From Theionarchaea archaeon (GTDB lineage: Archaea > Methanobacteriota_B > Thermococci > Methanofastidiosales > SZ-28-30): a stretch of 64,000 nt of DNA. A program made the translations under genes and the position numbers. Below are positions 43,676-52,050 of this stretch, in pieces; the first letter of the stretch is position 1; each line of letters begins with the position of its first letter. The stretch spans positions 14,735 to 78,734 of the forward strand of contig JACVGT010000034.1 in the NCBI GenBank assembly GCA_018992685.1, read 5' to 3'. The notes beneath the pieces were generated by a model. The model saw only the letters and a program-made list of their open reading frames with translations, was not told the DNA's origin and did not search any database.

Positions 43676-44755
43676 ATGAGTTCTGTCCTTATCTTCGATT
43701 CTGAATATCCTGTTTCGAGGGCTGCAATAAGCTTGATTTTCTCTCATTTCACTCCTCCTACAGTCAGAACACTCGTAAAGCCAAACCTACTGGGAGGATT
43801 CGAATGTGACCGACATGTTACCACACATCCATCGCTTATTCAGGCCTTGGTGGAGTACCTTGAACAGGCCGGAATACCTCTCACTGTGGGGGATAATCCT
43901 GCTGGCAAGAAGAACCTTATGGAAAGGGCGAAAAGAGCAGGTATCTACCAGGCCAGCAAAGGCTACTTCGAGGATATTTCAGATGGTACAAAAGTCACAA
44001 CGAGATCAAATTACTTTTCAGAGCTAGTAGTCTCAAGGAAGGTCATGGAATCTCCCTATATTGTGAACGTTCCGAAATTTAAGACTCACATGCAGACTAT
44101 TATTACCGGGGCAGTCAAGAACATGTTTGGCATACTGCCTGGAGAAGAAAAGTCCATGGTGCATTGTGCTGCTCGCTCTCTGGATCAGTTTTCCCGGGCA
44201 CTGGTAGATGTGTATGCAATTCGTCCTCCCCACCTGAATGTTATGGATGCAATCATGGTCATGGAGGGAAACGGGCCTTCATCTGGAACTCCCCGGCACC
44301 TTGGAAAGATACTGGCTTCAGACAATGGAGTAGAACTGGACGCCGTCATGGCATATATGATGGGCCTTGACCCTCACGAAGTCCCCATGCTTGAATATGC
44401 ACACCGCCAGGGACTGGGCGCCATTGACATTGATGAGATTGACATTATAGGAGACATCAAGAAAATACCCCATTTCAGGGTTCCCTCCAGGACGCTGGTC
44501 ACGGTTATTACCCCGGTGAGCTCACGGTACTATGACTTCATGGCAGTAAAGCCCACACTGAACAGGAACAAATGTACACGATGTTATGAGTGTGTTGAGA
44601 AGTGTCCCGTTTCAGCCCTCCAGCGTAACCACTATCCCCGTCTCAACAGAGAGAAATGCGTGTCCTGCTTTTGCTGTGTAGAAATCTGTGAGAATCAGGC
44701 CATGGAAGTCCCCTCGCGGGCCAGAGATCTATTTAACAGACTTCTTAAAATGTAG
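43676..44755 (+). CDS. DUF362 protein with C-terminal 2[4Fe-4S] ferredoxin domain
   Basis: 359 residues: DUF362 part (TLVKPNLLGGFECDRHVTTHPSLIQALVEYLEQAG, FKTHMQTIITGAVKNMFGILPGEEKSM, MDAIMVMEGNGPSSGT), then ferredoxin motifs CTRCYECVEKCP and CVSCFCCVEICE (about residues 300-345). It is probably a redox protein. GAGTGATGGAG precedes the ATG. The gene lies behind the ferritin-like gene, likely in one operon. Its 3' end overlaps the convergent neighbour by 27 bases. Confidence 0.9.
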   Translation: MSSVLIFDSEYPVSRAAISLIFSHFTPPTVRTLVKPNLLGGFECDRHVTTHPSLIQALVEYLEQAGIPLTVGDNPAGKKNLMERAKRAGIYQASKGYFEDISDGTKVTTRSNYFSELVVSRKVMESPYIVNVPKFKTHMQTIITGAVKNMFGILPGEEKSMVHCAARSLDQFSRALVDVYAIRPPHLNVMDAIMVMEGNGPSSGTPRHLGKILASDNGVELDAVMAYMMGLDPHEVPMLEYAHRQGLGAIDIDEIDIIGDIKKIPHFRVPSRTLVTVITPVSSRYYDFMAVKPTLNRNKCTRCYECVEKCPVSALQRNHYPRLNREKCVSCFCCVEICENQAMEVPSRARDLFNRLLKM

Positions 44756-45169
44756 AGTACATTCTTTTTCGCCCTGGCACATATGGGTTTCAAAGGTGAC
44801 TGTGTAGGGAGCCTTGTATTCTTTCGCCCATTCGTTGTACAGCATAGGACAGATTGTCGCACCAACTCTTCCAGCAGTGTTTTCTCTTCCCGAGCTTTTC
44901 ATGATTTCCCACCAGGGGCACTGTTCAATGATTACACCATATTTTTCAAGACGGTACGTATATTCCTCAGAATCCCATTTCAGTCTCAGGCTTTCAAAGA
45001 AATCTTTTCCTAATTTCATGGCAGTCCTGGCCTGGATCTTGGCCACAATCTTCCACACTCTCTTATCCAGTTCCAGAGCGTATTCAAACGAACTCTCCTC
45101 TTCCACCATGATAAACCACAGACCATCTACTGCAAAATAGGATTTCTTGAAATACTCGAGACTGTCCAT
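44729..45169 (-). CDS. DUF6125/L-2-amino-thiazoline-4-carboxylate hydrolase-like protein
   Basis: 146 residues: SYFAVDGLWFIMVEEESSFEYALELDKRVWKIVAKIQAR, EKYGVIIEQCPWWEIMKSSGRE, GATICPMLYNEWAKEY and MCQGEKEC. Several conserved Cys and the WW motif match the family that includes ATC hydrolase-like and DUF6125 proteins; enzymatic activity is uncertain. The ATG at 45169 is 26 bases from ATTAAAAG at 45190-45197 (minus strand), which excludes the longer ORF to 45370. The region 45198-45576 (about 380 bases) holds no gene that I can support. Confidence 0.72.
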   Translation of the reverse strand: MDSLEYFKKSYFAVDGLWFIMVEEESSFEYALELDKRVWKIVAKIQARTAMKLGKDFFESLRLKWDSEEYTYRLEKYGVIIEQCPWWEIMKSSGRENTAGRVGATICPMLYNEWAKEYKAPYTVTFETHMCQGEKECTLHFKKSVK

Positions 45170-45576
45170 GGATTGGGTTGGCGTTTGCTCTTTTAATTGT
45201 TTGGGTTGGTCCCACAATAGGATAACCTGGAGAGCACATTGCTCGGCACCTTGAATCCTGAATCCCCTGTTCCTGAGGGTGACTTCTTCAAGAGCTCCCC
45301 CACCAGATATGCTGTCACGTGGACCTTGAATCTTCGTGTCGGTGTACACATATACGCACCTGTGTTCCACAGCCCTTTGACCGTCCTGATTGTCTACCTA
45401 AATCATCTGGTTGATCACCTGGTTGCCAGGCCGTACCCTCACGACAAGTACATTCTTATATGTCGACTTGACAGTCATACAAGAGTCACTGAACGTTGAC
45501 TTTTCGTCCTGGAGGACAAAAAAGATTGTAGAAGTGAAAGAACCGGTTCGGGACAGGCACAGGAGGAGGAATAACC

Positions 45577-46014
45577 ATGAGATTTGAAAGGATGTTGGAC
45601 CAAGACCAAGAGCCCACCCGCGAAGACATGCTCAGAGCCGTTGGAGAAAACGCAGGGCTGTGGCAAGATCTTCTGGAATACCTTGAAACACACTATGATC
45701 ATGTCTCCGACCTGGATTTCGGAGGAAAAAAGTACGGTTGGGCTATGCGATATCGTAAGAGTGGCAAAACACTCGTCACGCTTTTTCCTGAGAAAGGAGC
45801 ATTCACGGCCCTTGTTGTACTGGGCCGAAAGGAAGTAGAAAAGGCACAGGCCCTTCTGGACGATTTGAGTCCGGATGTGCGTGCGTTGTTAGAAAATACG
45901 CAGCAGCTTCATGACGGCCGCTGGCTCTGGATCAGACCTGGTTGTCAGGCGGACATTGAGTCCATAAAGGCCCTTCTGAGTACAAAACGTAAGCCAAGAC
46001 CAAAAAACCCTTGA
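45577..46014 (+). CDS. DUF3788 family protein
   Basis: 145 residues: ERMLDQDQEPTREDML, YGWAMRYRKSGKTLVTLFPEKGAFTALVVLGRKEVEKA, and LHDGRWLWIRP near the end. This is a complete DUF3788 domain, a small cytosolic family with no known function, frequent in anaerobes. A GGAGGAATAACC stretch precedes the ATG. A T-rich tract follows the stop. Confidence 0.85.
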   Translation: MRFERMLDQDQEPTREDMLRAVGENAGLWQDLLEYLETHYDHVSDLDFGGKKYGWAMRYRKSGKTLVTLFPEKGAFTALVVLGRKEVEKAQALLDDLSPDVRALLENTQQLHDGRWLWIRPGCQADIESIKALLSTKRKPRPKNP

Positions 46015-46207
46015 AAAAGAGCTTTTTATTCCATTTTTGCCATTATCGCCTCTTTTTAATTGTATGTGGGAAAAGAGATGCTAGGTATCTTTGTATCTAT
46101 GGAGTCTTTCTAAGCTGGGGATAGATGGTTCAATCTAATCGCATTCAGCAGTTTTCTTAGCAGAGTGAGATCGTAGACAAATCTATGGCAATTGAGGTGT
46201 ATTCCAA

Positions 46208-46249
46208 GGTACGTTGGATCGAATCTAATCCAATGACCTGCAACGTACC
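46208..46249. repeat. Hairpin-forming inverted repeat in a 356-base intergenic region
   Basis: GGTACGTTG (46208-46216) is exactly complementary to CAACGTACC (46241-46249). Within the loop, GGAT and ATCC can pair again. The region 46018-46373 contains no coding frame that I can support. The hairpin could be part of a small RNA or a protein-binding site. Confidence 0.4.
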
Positions 46250-46373
46250 ATTTCCACTTTATGTCCGCCAAGAATCTGGCCGGTAGAAACCTTCTCTCAT
46301 TCCTCAGCTCGACCCATAAAGACTTTAAGCAAACCTTTTCTCAGTACAGCAACAAGAAACGGGAAGTGAAATT

Positions 46374-46517
46374 ATGACACTAGAAGCAGGAGAAAAACCT
46401 GGAAAAGGAAAGTACAAATGCACGAACTGTGCTGAGGTCATTACGCTAGAAGATCCTTCAGATGTCTTACCTGCATGCCCGGCATGCACGCAGACAGAGT
46501 GGAAGAAGCATGAATGA
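46374..46517 (+). CDS. 47-residue zinc-ribbon protein
   Basis: MTLEAGEKPGKGKYKCTNC, then AEVITLEDPSDVLPACPACTQTEWKKHE: two CxxC knuckles (CTNC, CPAC) as in the short rubredoxin-like zinc-ribbon proteins common in archaea and anaerobic bacteria. GGAAGTGA lies five bases before the ATG. It was found by direct reading, since it is below usual length limits. A T-rich terminator (46529-46547) follows. Confidence 0.8.
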   Translation: MTLEAGEKPGKGKYKCTNCAEVITLEDPSDVLPACPACTQTEWKKHE

Positions 46518-46528
46518 TTCACCACTCA

Positions 46529-46547
46529 TTTCTCCTTTTTTTCTTTC
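46529..46547 (+). terminator. T-rich terminator after the zinc-ribbon gene
   Basis: TTTCTCCTTTTTTTCTTTC starts 12 bases past the stop. The stretch 46548-46971 has no intact gene; a decayed Cys-rich frame on the minus strand is described under findings. Confidence 0.45.
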
Positions 46548-46971
46548 AGTGTGACTCTCAGTCTGAAATCAATGATTATCGTTTCCACTTCTCCAGTTTT
46601 CAGCCTCTGTCACACAGTTGTCCCCTTCGCTCCTAAATGAAGGAGCTGGACATCAGCCCAGCTCCCAGGTGATATCCGCCTTCTGCAAGATCTGTGCATC
46701 GTGCTGCGTTCTGATGTCACAACTCAGCAGTCTGTCAGGTCAACCCCGACAGATAAAGGCCGATATCTCTTCTGCGCAGGTCCAGATATTAACATGCCGA
46801 GATTTTATGTGAGCATTTCCCCACAGAGATCACACTCTTTCATGAAAATCACAGGGAATCAAATTCAAGCACGGCCACAGTACACTCTTCTCCTACAGCT
46901 CAAATGGAAGATGTAAATCTTTATAAGCTTCTTCAGCAAAGAGGCCGAAATCATGAACCGAGGTTGATAAG

Positions 46972-47217
46972 ATGGATCCCTTATATGTTGTGAATCTGGT
47001 CCTCTGTATCATTATCGTGGCTCTCGGATACTGGGGTTCCAAGAAAAGTGGCGATTCAGTACCGCTCTACATTGGCATTGCCTTTGGACTTTTCGGTATA
47101 TCACATTTGTCAATCCTTTTGGGGCTGAAGGACACCCTCGAAACCCCTCTGATTATTGTCAGATTGTTGGCATACCTGGTAGTGATATTCGCCCTGTACA
47201 AAGTTGCCAAGAAATAA
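46972..47217 (+). CDS. Small integral membrane protein
   Basis: 81 residues with three hydrophobic helices (YVVNLVLCIIIVALGYWG, LYIGIAFGLFGISHLSILLG, IIVRLLAYLVVIFALY) and a Lys-rich end. I do not recognise it beyond its resemblance to many archaeal small membrane proteins. GAGGTTGAT precedes the ATG, and TTTATAAG at 46920-46927 is the probable promoter. A strong T tract (47221-47240) terminates it. Confidence 0.72.
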   Translation: MDPLYVVNLVLCIIIVALGYWGSKKSGDSVPLYIGIAFGLFGISHLSILLGLKDTLETPLIIVRLLAYLVVIFALYKVAKK

Positions 47218-47220
47218 GTA

Positions 47221-47240
47221 TTCCTCTTTTCTTTTTTTTT
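47221..47240 (+). terminator. T-rich terminator after the 81-residue membrane protein gene
   Basis: Seventeen T in twenty bases immediately after the stop codon; typical archaeal intrinsic termination. Confidence 0.6.
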
Positions 47241-47294
47241 CGCGTCCTCAGAAGCAAAAAGCATATTCCCACATCGACGGAAGAAAGAAGTACT

Positions 47295-48269
47295 TCATCC
47301 AACGACTGACGGATCTTTTCTCCAGTAGCATTGTACTAATGCATGTGCTTCACTCTGGATGATCTTTCTCTTGAGAAGGTCTCGAAGAAGCAGTGGAATG
47401 TGCAGCCTGTTGATGTCCTGCATCACATAGTCATCACTCTTCATGGAGCCCCTGTCCAGCCACACATCCATGAACAGGTTGTCTGAAACCCTGTAGAACC
47501 AGGTAGTGGTGGGTAGGTGAGAAAAGAGCTCAATGACGAAATCTTCATAGTCGGTCTCCACCATGAAGACATAGGGGTCGTATGCAGGGACAGTCTCGGG
47601 GAAGTAGCACGTGAAGATGGTGCAGCATTCAGGAAGGCGTTCCAGCCACTGGTACGCACTTCCACTCCAGATATTGTGTTTGGCCTTGACGATGGGCTCC
47701 AGTGGTTTCCTGAGATTGTATTTCAATTCTCTGAAGAGTATTTCATCCGTCTCATTCCATTCTATGGATTCTGACCAGTGTGTGTTGATGAGCCCCTGGG
47801 GTAAGTATGTCTCTGGATCAAAGGTGTCCACCATTTCCTGCATGGTCTTGATGGAGTGTTCCCACGAGTGGTCTGGAGCATATGAGATATAGTAGTCCGA
47901 ACGACGTCCTCCCACCACAACCCCATCCAGGTCAAGCTCTTTCAGAGAGATAATGCGCAGATTTGAAAACCCATCCATGAGGGTGTGGTAGACGACATCA
48001 CTGTCTTGAGTGTATGTGCGGAATAACCCGATGGGATCATCACTGCGAATAAAGTAGACATATTCTGCAAAACTCGAAAATGATCTCTTTCTGATCTGTG
48101 GCCCCACAATGTATCCTTTCTCAACTGCGTCTCTTAACCTGGCGCCTGCCGTATTACGGTTTATCCCTAATGCGCTGGCAGCGTCTTTAACCTTGACCCG
48201 GGGGGACCTGTCCAACAGCTGGTATATGATCCTGTATTCTCTTTTGAGGCGTTTTTCAGTGAACTTCAT
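47295..48269 (-). CDS. Lrp/AsnC-like HTH regulator with a large sensor domain, copy 1
   Basis: 324 residues. The N-terminal HTH (residues about 12-60) reads DRSPRVKVKDAASALGINRNTAGARLRDAVEKGYI, an AsnC/winged-helix type. The remaining 260 residues have no family that I can name; they begin with a strand-rich GPQIRKRSFSSFAEYVYFIRSD that recalls a RAM-like sensor. Outside the HTH and one 16-residue patch (EPIVKAKHNIWSGSAYQ) it is almost identical to copy 2 at 48803. The start is the ATG at 48269; a GTG at 48311 is an alternative. TTTTAAGG at 48364-48371 (minus strand) is the likely TATA box. Confidence 0.82.
   Translation of the reverse strand: MKFTEKRLKREYRIIYQLLDRSPRVKVKDAASALGINRNTAGARLRDAVEKGYIVGPQIRKRSFSSFAEYVYFIRSDDPIGLFRTYTQDSDVVYHTLMDGFSNLRIISLKELDLDGVVVGGRRSDYYISYAPDHSWEHSIKTMQEMVDTFDPETYLPQGLINTHWSESIEWNETDEILFRELKYNLRKPLEPIVKAKHNIWSGSAYQWLERLPECCTIFTCYFPETVPAYDPYVFMVETDYEDFVIELFSHLPTTTWFYRVSDNLFMDVWLDRGSMKSDDYVMQDINRLHIPLLLRDLLKRKIIQSEAHALVQCYWRKDPSVVG
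47314..48139. repeat. Long direct repeat, copy 1 (826 bp)
   Basis: Nearly identical to 48813-49635 (823 bp) over the whole length except for a diverged patch near 47647-47698 and single-base changes. The boundary is sharp at 48139, just inside the HTH-coding part. The second copy lies in the same orientation 1.5 kb away, with the peptide gene between them. Confidence 0.85.
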
Positions 48270-48566
48270 GTCTCTTACCTTTTCGATTTGCAAGATCCTC
48301 CAACCAGTCACACGTAGCTCTGGTTGAACAGAGATGCCTTTCCGAGGTGGGTTCTCGTTTCACCCTTAAAAGATTTTCTGCTTTCAAAGGGATCACTTGA
48401 GTCTTAGTCCAAGAAAAATTGCAGGAATCATTCATAGCTGCTTTAGATTCACTCGGGAGTCTCTAGATTCTGAAATCTTGAAGTATGGCCTGGTAAGGCT
48501 GAAAGCTTGCCTAGAAGAGTCGTGAAGCGACTTTACATTTCGGATTTGCCGTGTTTGATGGCAACA

Positions 48567-48574
48567 TTTTTAAA
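48567..48574 (+). promoter_or_regulatory. TATA box of the secreted peptide gene
   Basis: TTTTTAAA. The start site is predicted near 48597, leaving a 12-base leader that contains GAGGTGG before the ATG at 48609. The gap 48372-48566 shows nothing else. Confidence 0.6.
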
Positions 48575-48608
48575 GTAGGCATGAGAATTGAGTAACGAGG
48601 TGGAAGAG

Positions 48609-48800
48609 ATGAAAAAGATCTTGGTTCTCCTGCTCTTGGTAGGGGTTTTCATAGGAACCTCAGTGACGGCTGCTGAAGCTTGTGGAGACGTCTTCTCTGA
48701 CGACACTGAACCAGAAGATCCCGCACCAGGGAATGCAGCTCCTGATAACCCGCTGCCTCTTGGTGGAGGCGGTGGAAACGGTGGAGGCGCTCCAGGTTAG
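48609..48800 (+). CDS. Secreted Gly/Pro/Asp-rich peptide, 63 residues
   Basis: A signal sequence MKKILVLLLLVGVFIGTSVT is followed by AAEA (signal-peptidase site A-E-A) and a predicted mature peptide of 39 residues starting CGDVFSDDTEPEDPAPG and ending LPLGGGGGNGGGAPG. It has one Cys, at the mature N-terminus, and no known domain. The ATG has GAGGTGG at good spacing and a TATA box. Its stop is two bases from the stop of regulator copy 2, and the gene lies between the two regulator copies. It could be a signalling peptide, a RiPP precursor or a surface peptide. Confidence 0.7.
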   Translation: MKKILVLLLLVGVFIGTSVTAAEACGDVFSDDTEPEDPAPGNAAPDNPLPLGGGGGNGGGAPG

Positions 48801-48802
48801 AT

Positions 48803-49777
48803 TCATGTGAGGTCTTTTCTCCAGTAGCATTGTACTAATGCATGTGCTTCACTCTGGATGATCTCTCTTTTGAGCAGGTCTCGAACCAGCAGTGGAATGT
48901 GCAACCTGTTGATGTCCTGCATCACATAGTCATCACTCTTCATGGAGCCCCTGTCCAGCCACACATCCATGAACAGGGTGTCTGAAACCCTGTAGAACCA
49001 GGTAGTGGTGGGCAGGTGAGAAAAGAGCTCAATGACGAAATCTTCATAGTCGGTCTCCACCATGAAGACATAGGGGTCGTATGCAGGGACAGTCTCGGGG
49101 AAGTAGCACGTGAAGATGGTGCAGCATTCAGGAAGGCGTTCCAGCCAGCCACTGATGTCGCCTGCAGAAATATGATGGGCTTTCATGAGGGGAGTCAGTG
49201 GTTTCCTGAGATTGTATTTCAATTCTCTGAAGAGTATTTCATCCGTCTCACTCCATTCTACAGATTCTGACCAGTGCGTGTTGATGAGCCCCTGGGGTAA
49301 GTATGTCTCTGGATCAAAGGTGTCCACCATTTCCTGCATGGTCTTGATGGAGTGTTCCCACGAGTGGTCTGGAGCATATGAGATATAGTAGTCCGAACGG
49401 CGTCCTCCCACCACAACCCCATCCAGGTCAAGCTCTTTCAGAGAGATAATACGCAGATTTGAAAACCCATCCATGAGGGTGTGGTAGACGACATCACTGT
49501 CCTGAGTGTATGTGCGGAATAACCCGATGGGATCATCACTGCGAATAAAGTAGACATATTCTGCAAAACTCGAAAATGATCTCTTTCTGATCTGTGGCCC
49601 CACAATGTATCCTTTCTCAACTGCGTCTCTTAACCGTTTCCCTGCATTGCTTGGACGCAACTTCAGGAATCTGGAAAGGTATCTGACTTGTATTCGCGGA
49701 TTCTTGTCCAACGTGTTGAAGATTACTCTGACGTCTCTCTTCCGTTCTTCTGGAACATCCAGTATGTTCATCTCCAT
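48803..49777 (-). CDS. Lrp/AsnC-like HTH regulator with a large sensor domain, copy 2
   Basis: 324 residues, the same length as copy 1. The HTH half differs (DKNPRIQVRYLSRFLKLRPSNAGKRLRDAVEKGYI), as does one patch (TPLMKAHHISAGDISG). The remaining 245 or so residues differ from copy 1 only at scattered positions. Different DNA-reading heads on a shared sensor suggest one signal controlling two target sets. Starts at 49801 and 49771 are alternatives. TATA-like boxes TATTTATAAAG (near 49857) and GGTATTTATG (near 49835) precede it. Confidence 0.82.
   Translation of the reverse strand: MEMNILDVPEERKRDVRVIFNTLDKNPRIQVRYLSRFLKLRPSNAGKRLRDAVEKGYIVGPQIRKRSFSSFAEYVYFIRSDDPIGLFRTYTQDSDVVYHTLMDGFSNLRIISLKELDLDGVVVGGRRSDYYISYAPDHSWEHSIKTMQEMVDTFDPETYLPQGLINTHWSESVEWSETDEILFRELKYNLRKPLTPLMKAHHISAGDISGWLERLPECCTIFTCYFPETVPAYDPYVFMVETDYEDFVIELFSHLPTTTWFYRVSDTLFMDVWLDRGSMKSDDYVMQDINRLHIPLLVRDLLKREIIQSEAHALVQCYWRKDLT
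48813..49635. repeat. Long direct repeat, copy 2 (823 bp)
   Basis: Partner of 47314-48139. The length differs by three bases because of one codon in the diverged patch (near 49146-49194). Such sharp edges and high identity point to a recent duplication or ongoing gene conversion. Confidence 0.85.
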
Positions 49778-49867
49778 CTCCCGTCCTTTAAGATCCGCCA
49801 TCCCTGTACACAGCGAGATGCAACATTCAATGCTGCATAAATACCTTTTATTGGTTCTTTATAAATA

Positions 49868-50483
49868 TTGTGGAGCCAGGCCTTGCTGTTTTCATATTTT
49901 TAGACAAGTTCTTAGAGCAGAGATTTTCAAGAGTAAAAAATAGCACGGAATAATAATATAATTACGCAATTTTGAACTGAGGGACAGGAGAAGCAGCTAG
50001 GGTTTCTTTGGAAAACGAGGCTATGGAAGATACGTCCCGACCGGAGAAATACCCAAGCCACATTTGGTAGGCACATGGTCTCTGAATGTGATGGACACTG
50101 ATTGCCGGCTGTGACGTCACCTCTCATCACGCCTCAACAACTCAACCTTTCTAGAATGAGAAGGGAGGCGGAATCCTTGGCGGTGATAGCTTTGAAGCAG
50201 GTCCCGCCTCCATGCAAGAATCTGATATGGTTTTTATATAATCGTTTGGTCTGCACAGAACAGAGCAAACCCAAGTCCACCACCAAAGGACGTCTACGCA
50301 AGAATACCTGGATGTTCAAGCACTTCTTTGGATTGAGAAGACTGTCCTACATTCAGATCGATACGCAGTTTGAGGAGAACGTAGGTTCAGTACAGTGTAC
50401 AGAGTTGATGAAAGCACAGGGTGCTCAGACTGCCAGAACCTCCCTCCTGCAGCTCTCACTTCCCAGAATTGACAGTTCGAGTA
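49868..50483. other. Non-coding or decayed stretch of about 620 bases
   Basis: After the promoter of regulator copy 2, the sequence is A/T-rich to about 49970, then of average composition. Open frames on both strands (longest about 134 codons on the plus strand at 50102) have no recognisable domain, no good start context and no consistent codon pattern. I see no tRNA, IS or repeat. It may be a decayed gene. Confidence 0.4.
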
Positions 50484-51260
50484 TTACAGTTTCACTGCTT
50501 CAATGATCAGAGACTGCGGGATTCTCAATTCCAACACGAGATGAGGATGGATTGGATGTCTAGGCCTGGGTTCTTTCAGCCGAGAGACAAGAAATCCAGC
50601 AGTGTTAAGAGCGTCAAAATACTCAGTTACTGTGCGGTGAAACGCTGTGGTGACAAAGTGCTGGGCCAGTCGTGCCATATTCCAATGAATGGAGTAGCTG
50701 CAGGTCTCAAAGTAGTGATCCACCTTGTAGTAGTGAGGAGATTCATTGTGTGATGCGCCTTCCGGGTATTCCCATCCCCCGATGATCTTGTCATTGATTC
50801 TCCTTTTCTCAAAGCAAGGATGAGGAATAACAGCTAGAAATCGTCCCCTCACGATAAGAACTCTCCATATTTCCTGTATAGCCTTGATATACAGTTCAAT
50901 GTCCTGGAGAGCCATGAAGCACGTGACAATATCAAAAGTGCGTCTCTTGAACACATTCAGGTTGCACACATCAGCCACCACGTATTCTATCCCGAGCGGT
51001 TCTTTTTCCTCCTCCTGGAGGGCCAGAGAGATCATGGCCTCTGAAGAATCAACTCCGGTGACCACAGCTCCTTTCTTGGCCATTAAACGAGTGTTGTACC
51101 CTTCACCACATGCAGCATCCAGGATTTTACGTCCAGAGAGTGAGCCCAGCATGTCAAACATTGCAGGATTGTTGAGTTCATCTCTATAGTAGTCTTTTCC
51201 TGTACGAACAAAGGCGGCCCATGCTTCTGCTGCTTCATCCCATTCTCGGGTTACATTCAT
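50484..51260 (-). CDS. Class I SAM-dependent methyltransferase
   Basis: 258 residues: KILDAACGEGYNTRLMAKKGAVVTGVDSS (motif I and ribose-binding Asp), EYVVADVCNL, FDIVTCFMALQDIELY, and GRFLAVIPHPCFEKRR, as in UbiE/TehB-like small-molecule methyltransferases. It is cytosolic. CCTATAAG at 51281-51288 (minus strand) is 26 bases from the ATG, so it is leaderless. The substrate is unknown. Confidence 0.88.
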   Translation of the reverse strand: MNVTREWDEAAEAWAAFVRTGKDYYRDELNNPAMFDMLGSLSGRKILDAACGEGYNTRLMAKKGAVVTGVDSSEAMISLALQEEEKEPLGIEYVVADVCNLNVFKRRTFDIVTCFMALQDIELYIKAIQEIWRVLIVRGRFLAVIPHPCFEKRRINDKIIGGWEYPEGASHNESPHYYKVDHYFETCSYSIHWNMARLAQHFVTTAFHRTVTEYFDALNTAGFLVSRLKEPRPRHPIHPHLVLELRIPQSLIIEAVKL

Positions 51261-51432
51261 GCGACCTCTGTGAACGAGTTCTTATAGGAGTTTCGGGTTG
51301 GGACTGCTACCTGTAGCTCATCCACTCTCCATGGATTCCAGGCAGACGTAGAGAGAACCTTTTAGATTCGCGAGTATCTCTGTCCTCACTGCAGTCAGAA
51401 ACCTTGAAAAGATTGCCTGCAATAGCCCACTC

Positions 51433-52050
51433 ATGAATCATCATCCTCTTTCTGTCTGCAGCTGTGAGCCAGAATCCTCCTGCGGGAAGTGCTCTATTCG
51501 CCCCCATCTCAAGTGCCGGTTCAATCGCGGGGACCTGTTCCATTTTGCAGGCCTGTTCCTGACGTTTGCCCTTCCTTCTTCTGTAGGCATGGTACAATCA
51601 GGATATACCCGGTTTATTCTCATTTGGATTGCATGTCTACTGTTCTTCTTTAATGTTTGGGAGAGCCGTATTCTCTGCAGGCATTGTCCTTTCTACGCTG
51701 AAGAGAGTAGGATACTACACTGCAATGCTAATTACGGTGTGATAAAACTCTGGAAGTACACCCCAACTCCCATTTCCCGGCAGGAACAAATCCAGCTTGT
51801 AGCAGGGTTCATCCTCATTGGAGCATATCCTTTCCCATTCTTAATCCTGGGAAACCAGATAATCCTTGCACTTCTTGCTCTCTGGGGATTGATCGGCTTT
51901 TTCTGGACTCTCCAGAAATACATTTGTTCTGCGTGTGTGAATTTCTCCTGCTTCTTTAACCGAGTTGACACAGAGGTGAAAGGCCAATACCTTCACAAGA
52001 ACCCTGCGTTGAGAGATGCACTGAGTCAGCCTTCTTCCCGCCCGGATTAG
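51433..52050 (+). CDS. Cys-rich membrane protein of unknown function
   Basis: 205 residues: a Cys-rich head (CSCEPESSCGKCSIRPHLKC), two membrane helices (FHFAGLFLTFALP, FILIWIACLLFFFNVW), a loop WESRILCRHCPFYAEE, two more helices (QLVAGFILIGAYPFPFLI, IILALLALWGLIGFFWTL) and a second Cys group (YICSACVNFSCFFNRV). The CxxC groups could bind metal or a cluster at the membrane. I cannot name a family. Its 3' end overlaps the convergent gene by four bases. Confidence 0.7.
   Translation: MNHHPLSVCSCEPESSCGKCSIRPHLKCRFNRGDLFHFAGLFLTFALPSSVGMVQSGYTRFILIWIACLLFFFNVWESRILCRHCPFYAEESRILHCNANYGVIKLWKYTPTPISRQEQIQLVAGFILIGAYPFPFLILGNQIILALLALWGLIGFFWTLQKYICSACVNFSCFFNRVDTEVKGQYLHKNPALRDALSQPSSRPD

Noticed and set aside
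45239-45499. Plus-strand ORF of 86 codons between DUF6125-like and DUF3788 genes
   Set aside because: No recognisable protein, no promoter or ribosome-binding site near its start, and no conserved motif.
47314-49635. The direct repeats as ends of a composite transposon
   Set aside because: They are coding copies with different HTH ends, and no transposase, terminal inverted repeat or target duplication is present.
49868-50483. ORF of 134 codons at 50102-50506 as a possible gene
   Set aside because: No domain, poor start context, and the end overlaps the methyltransferase gene in the opposite strand.
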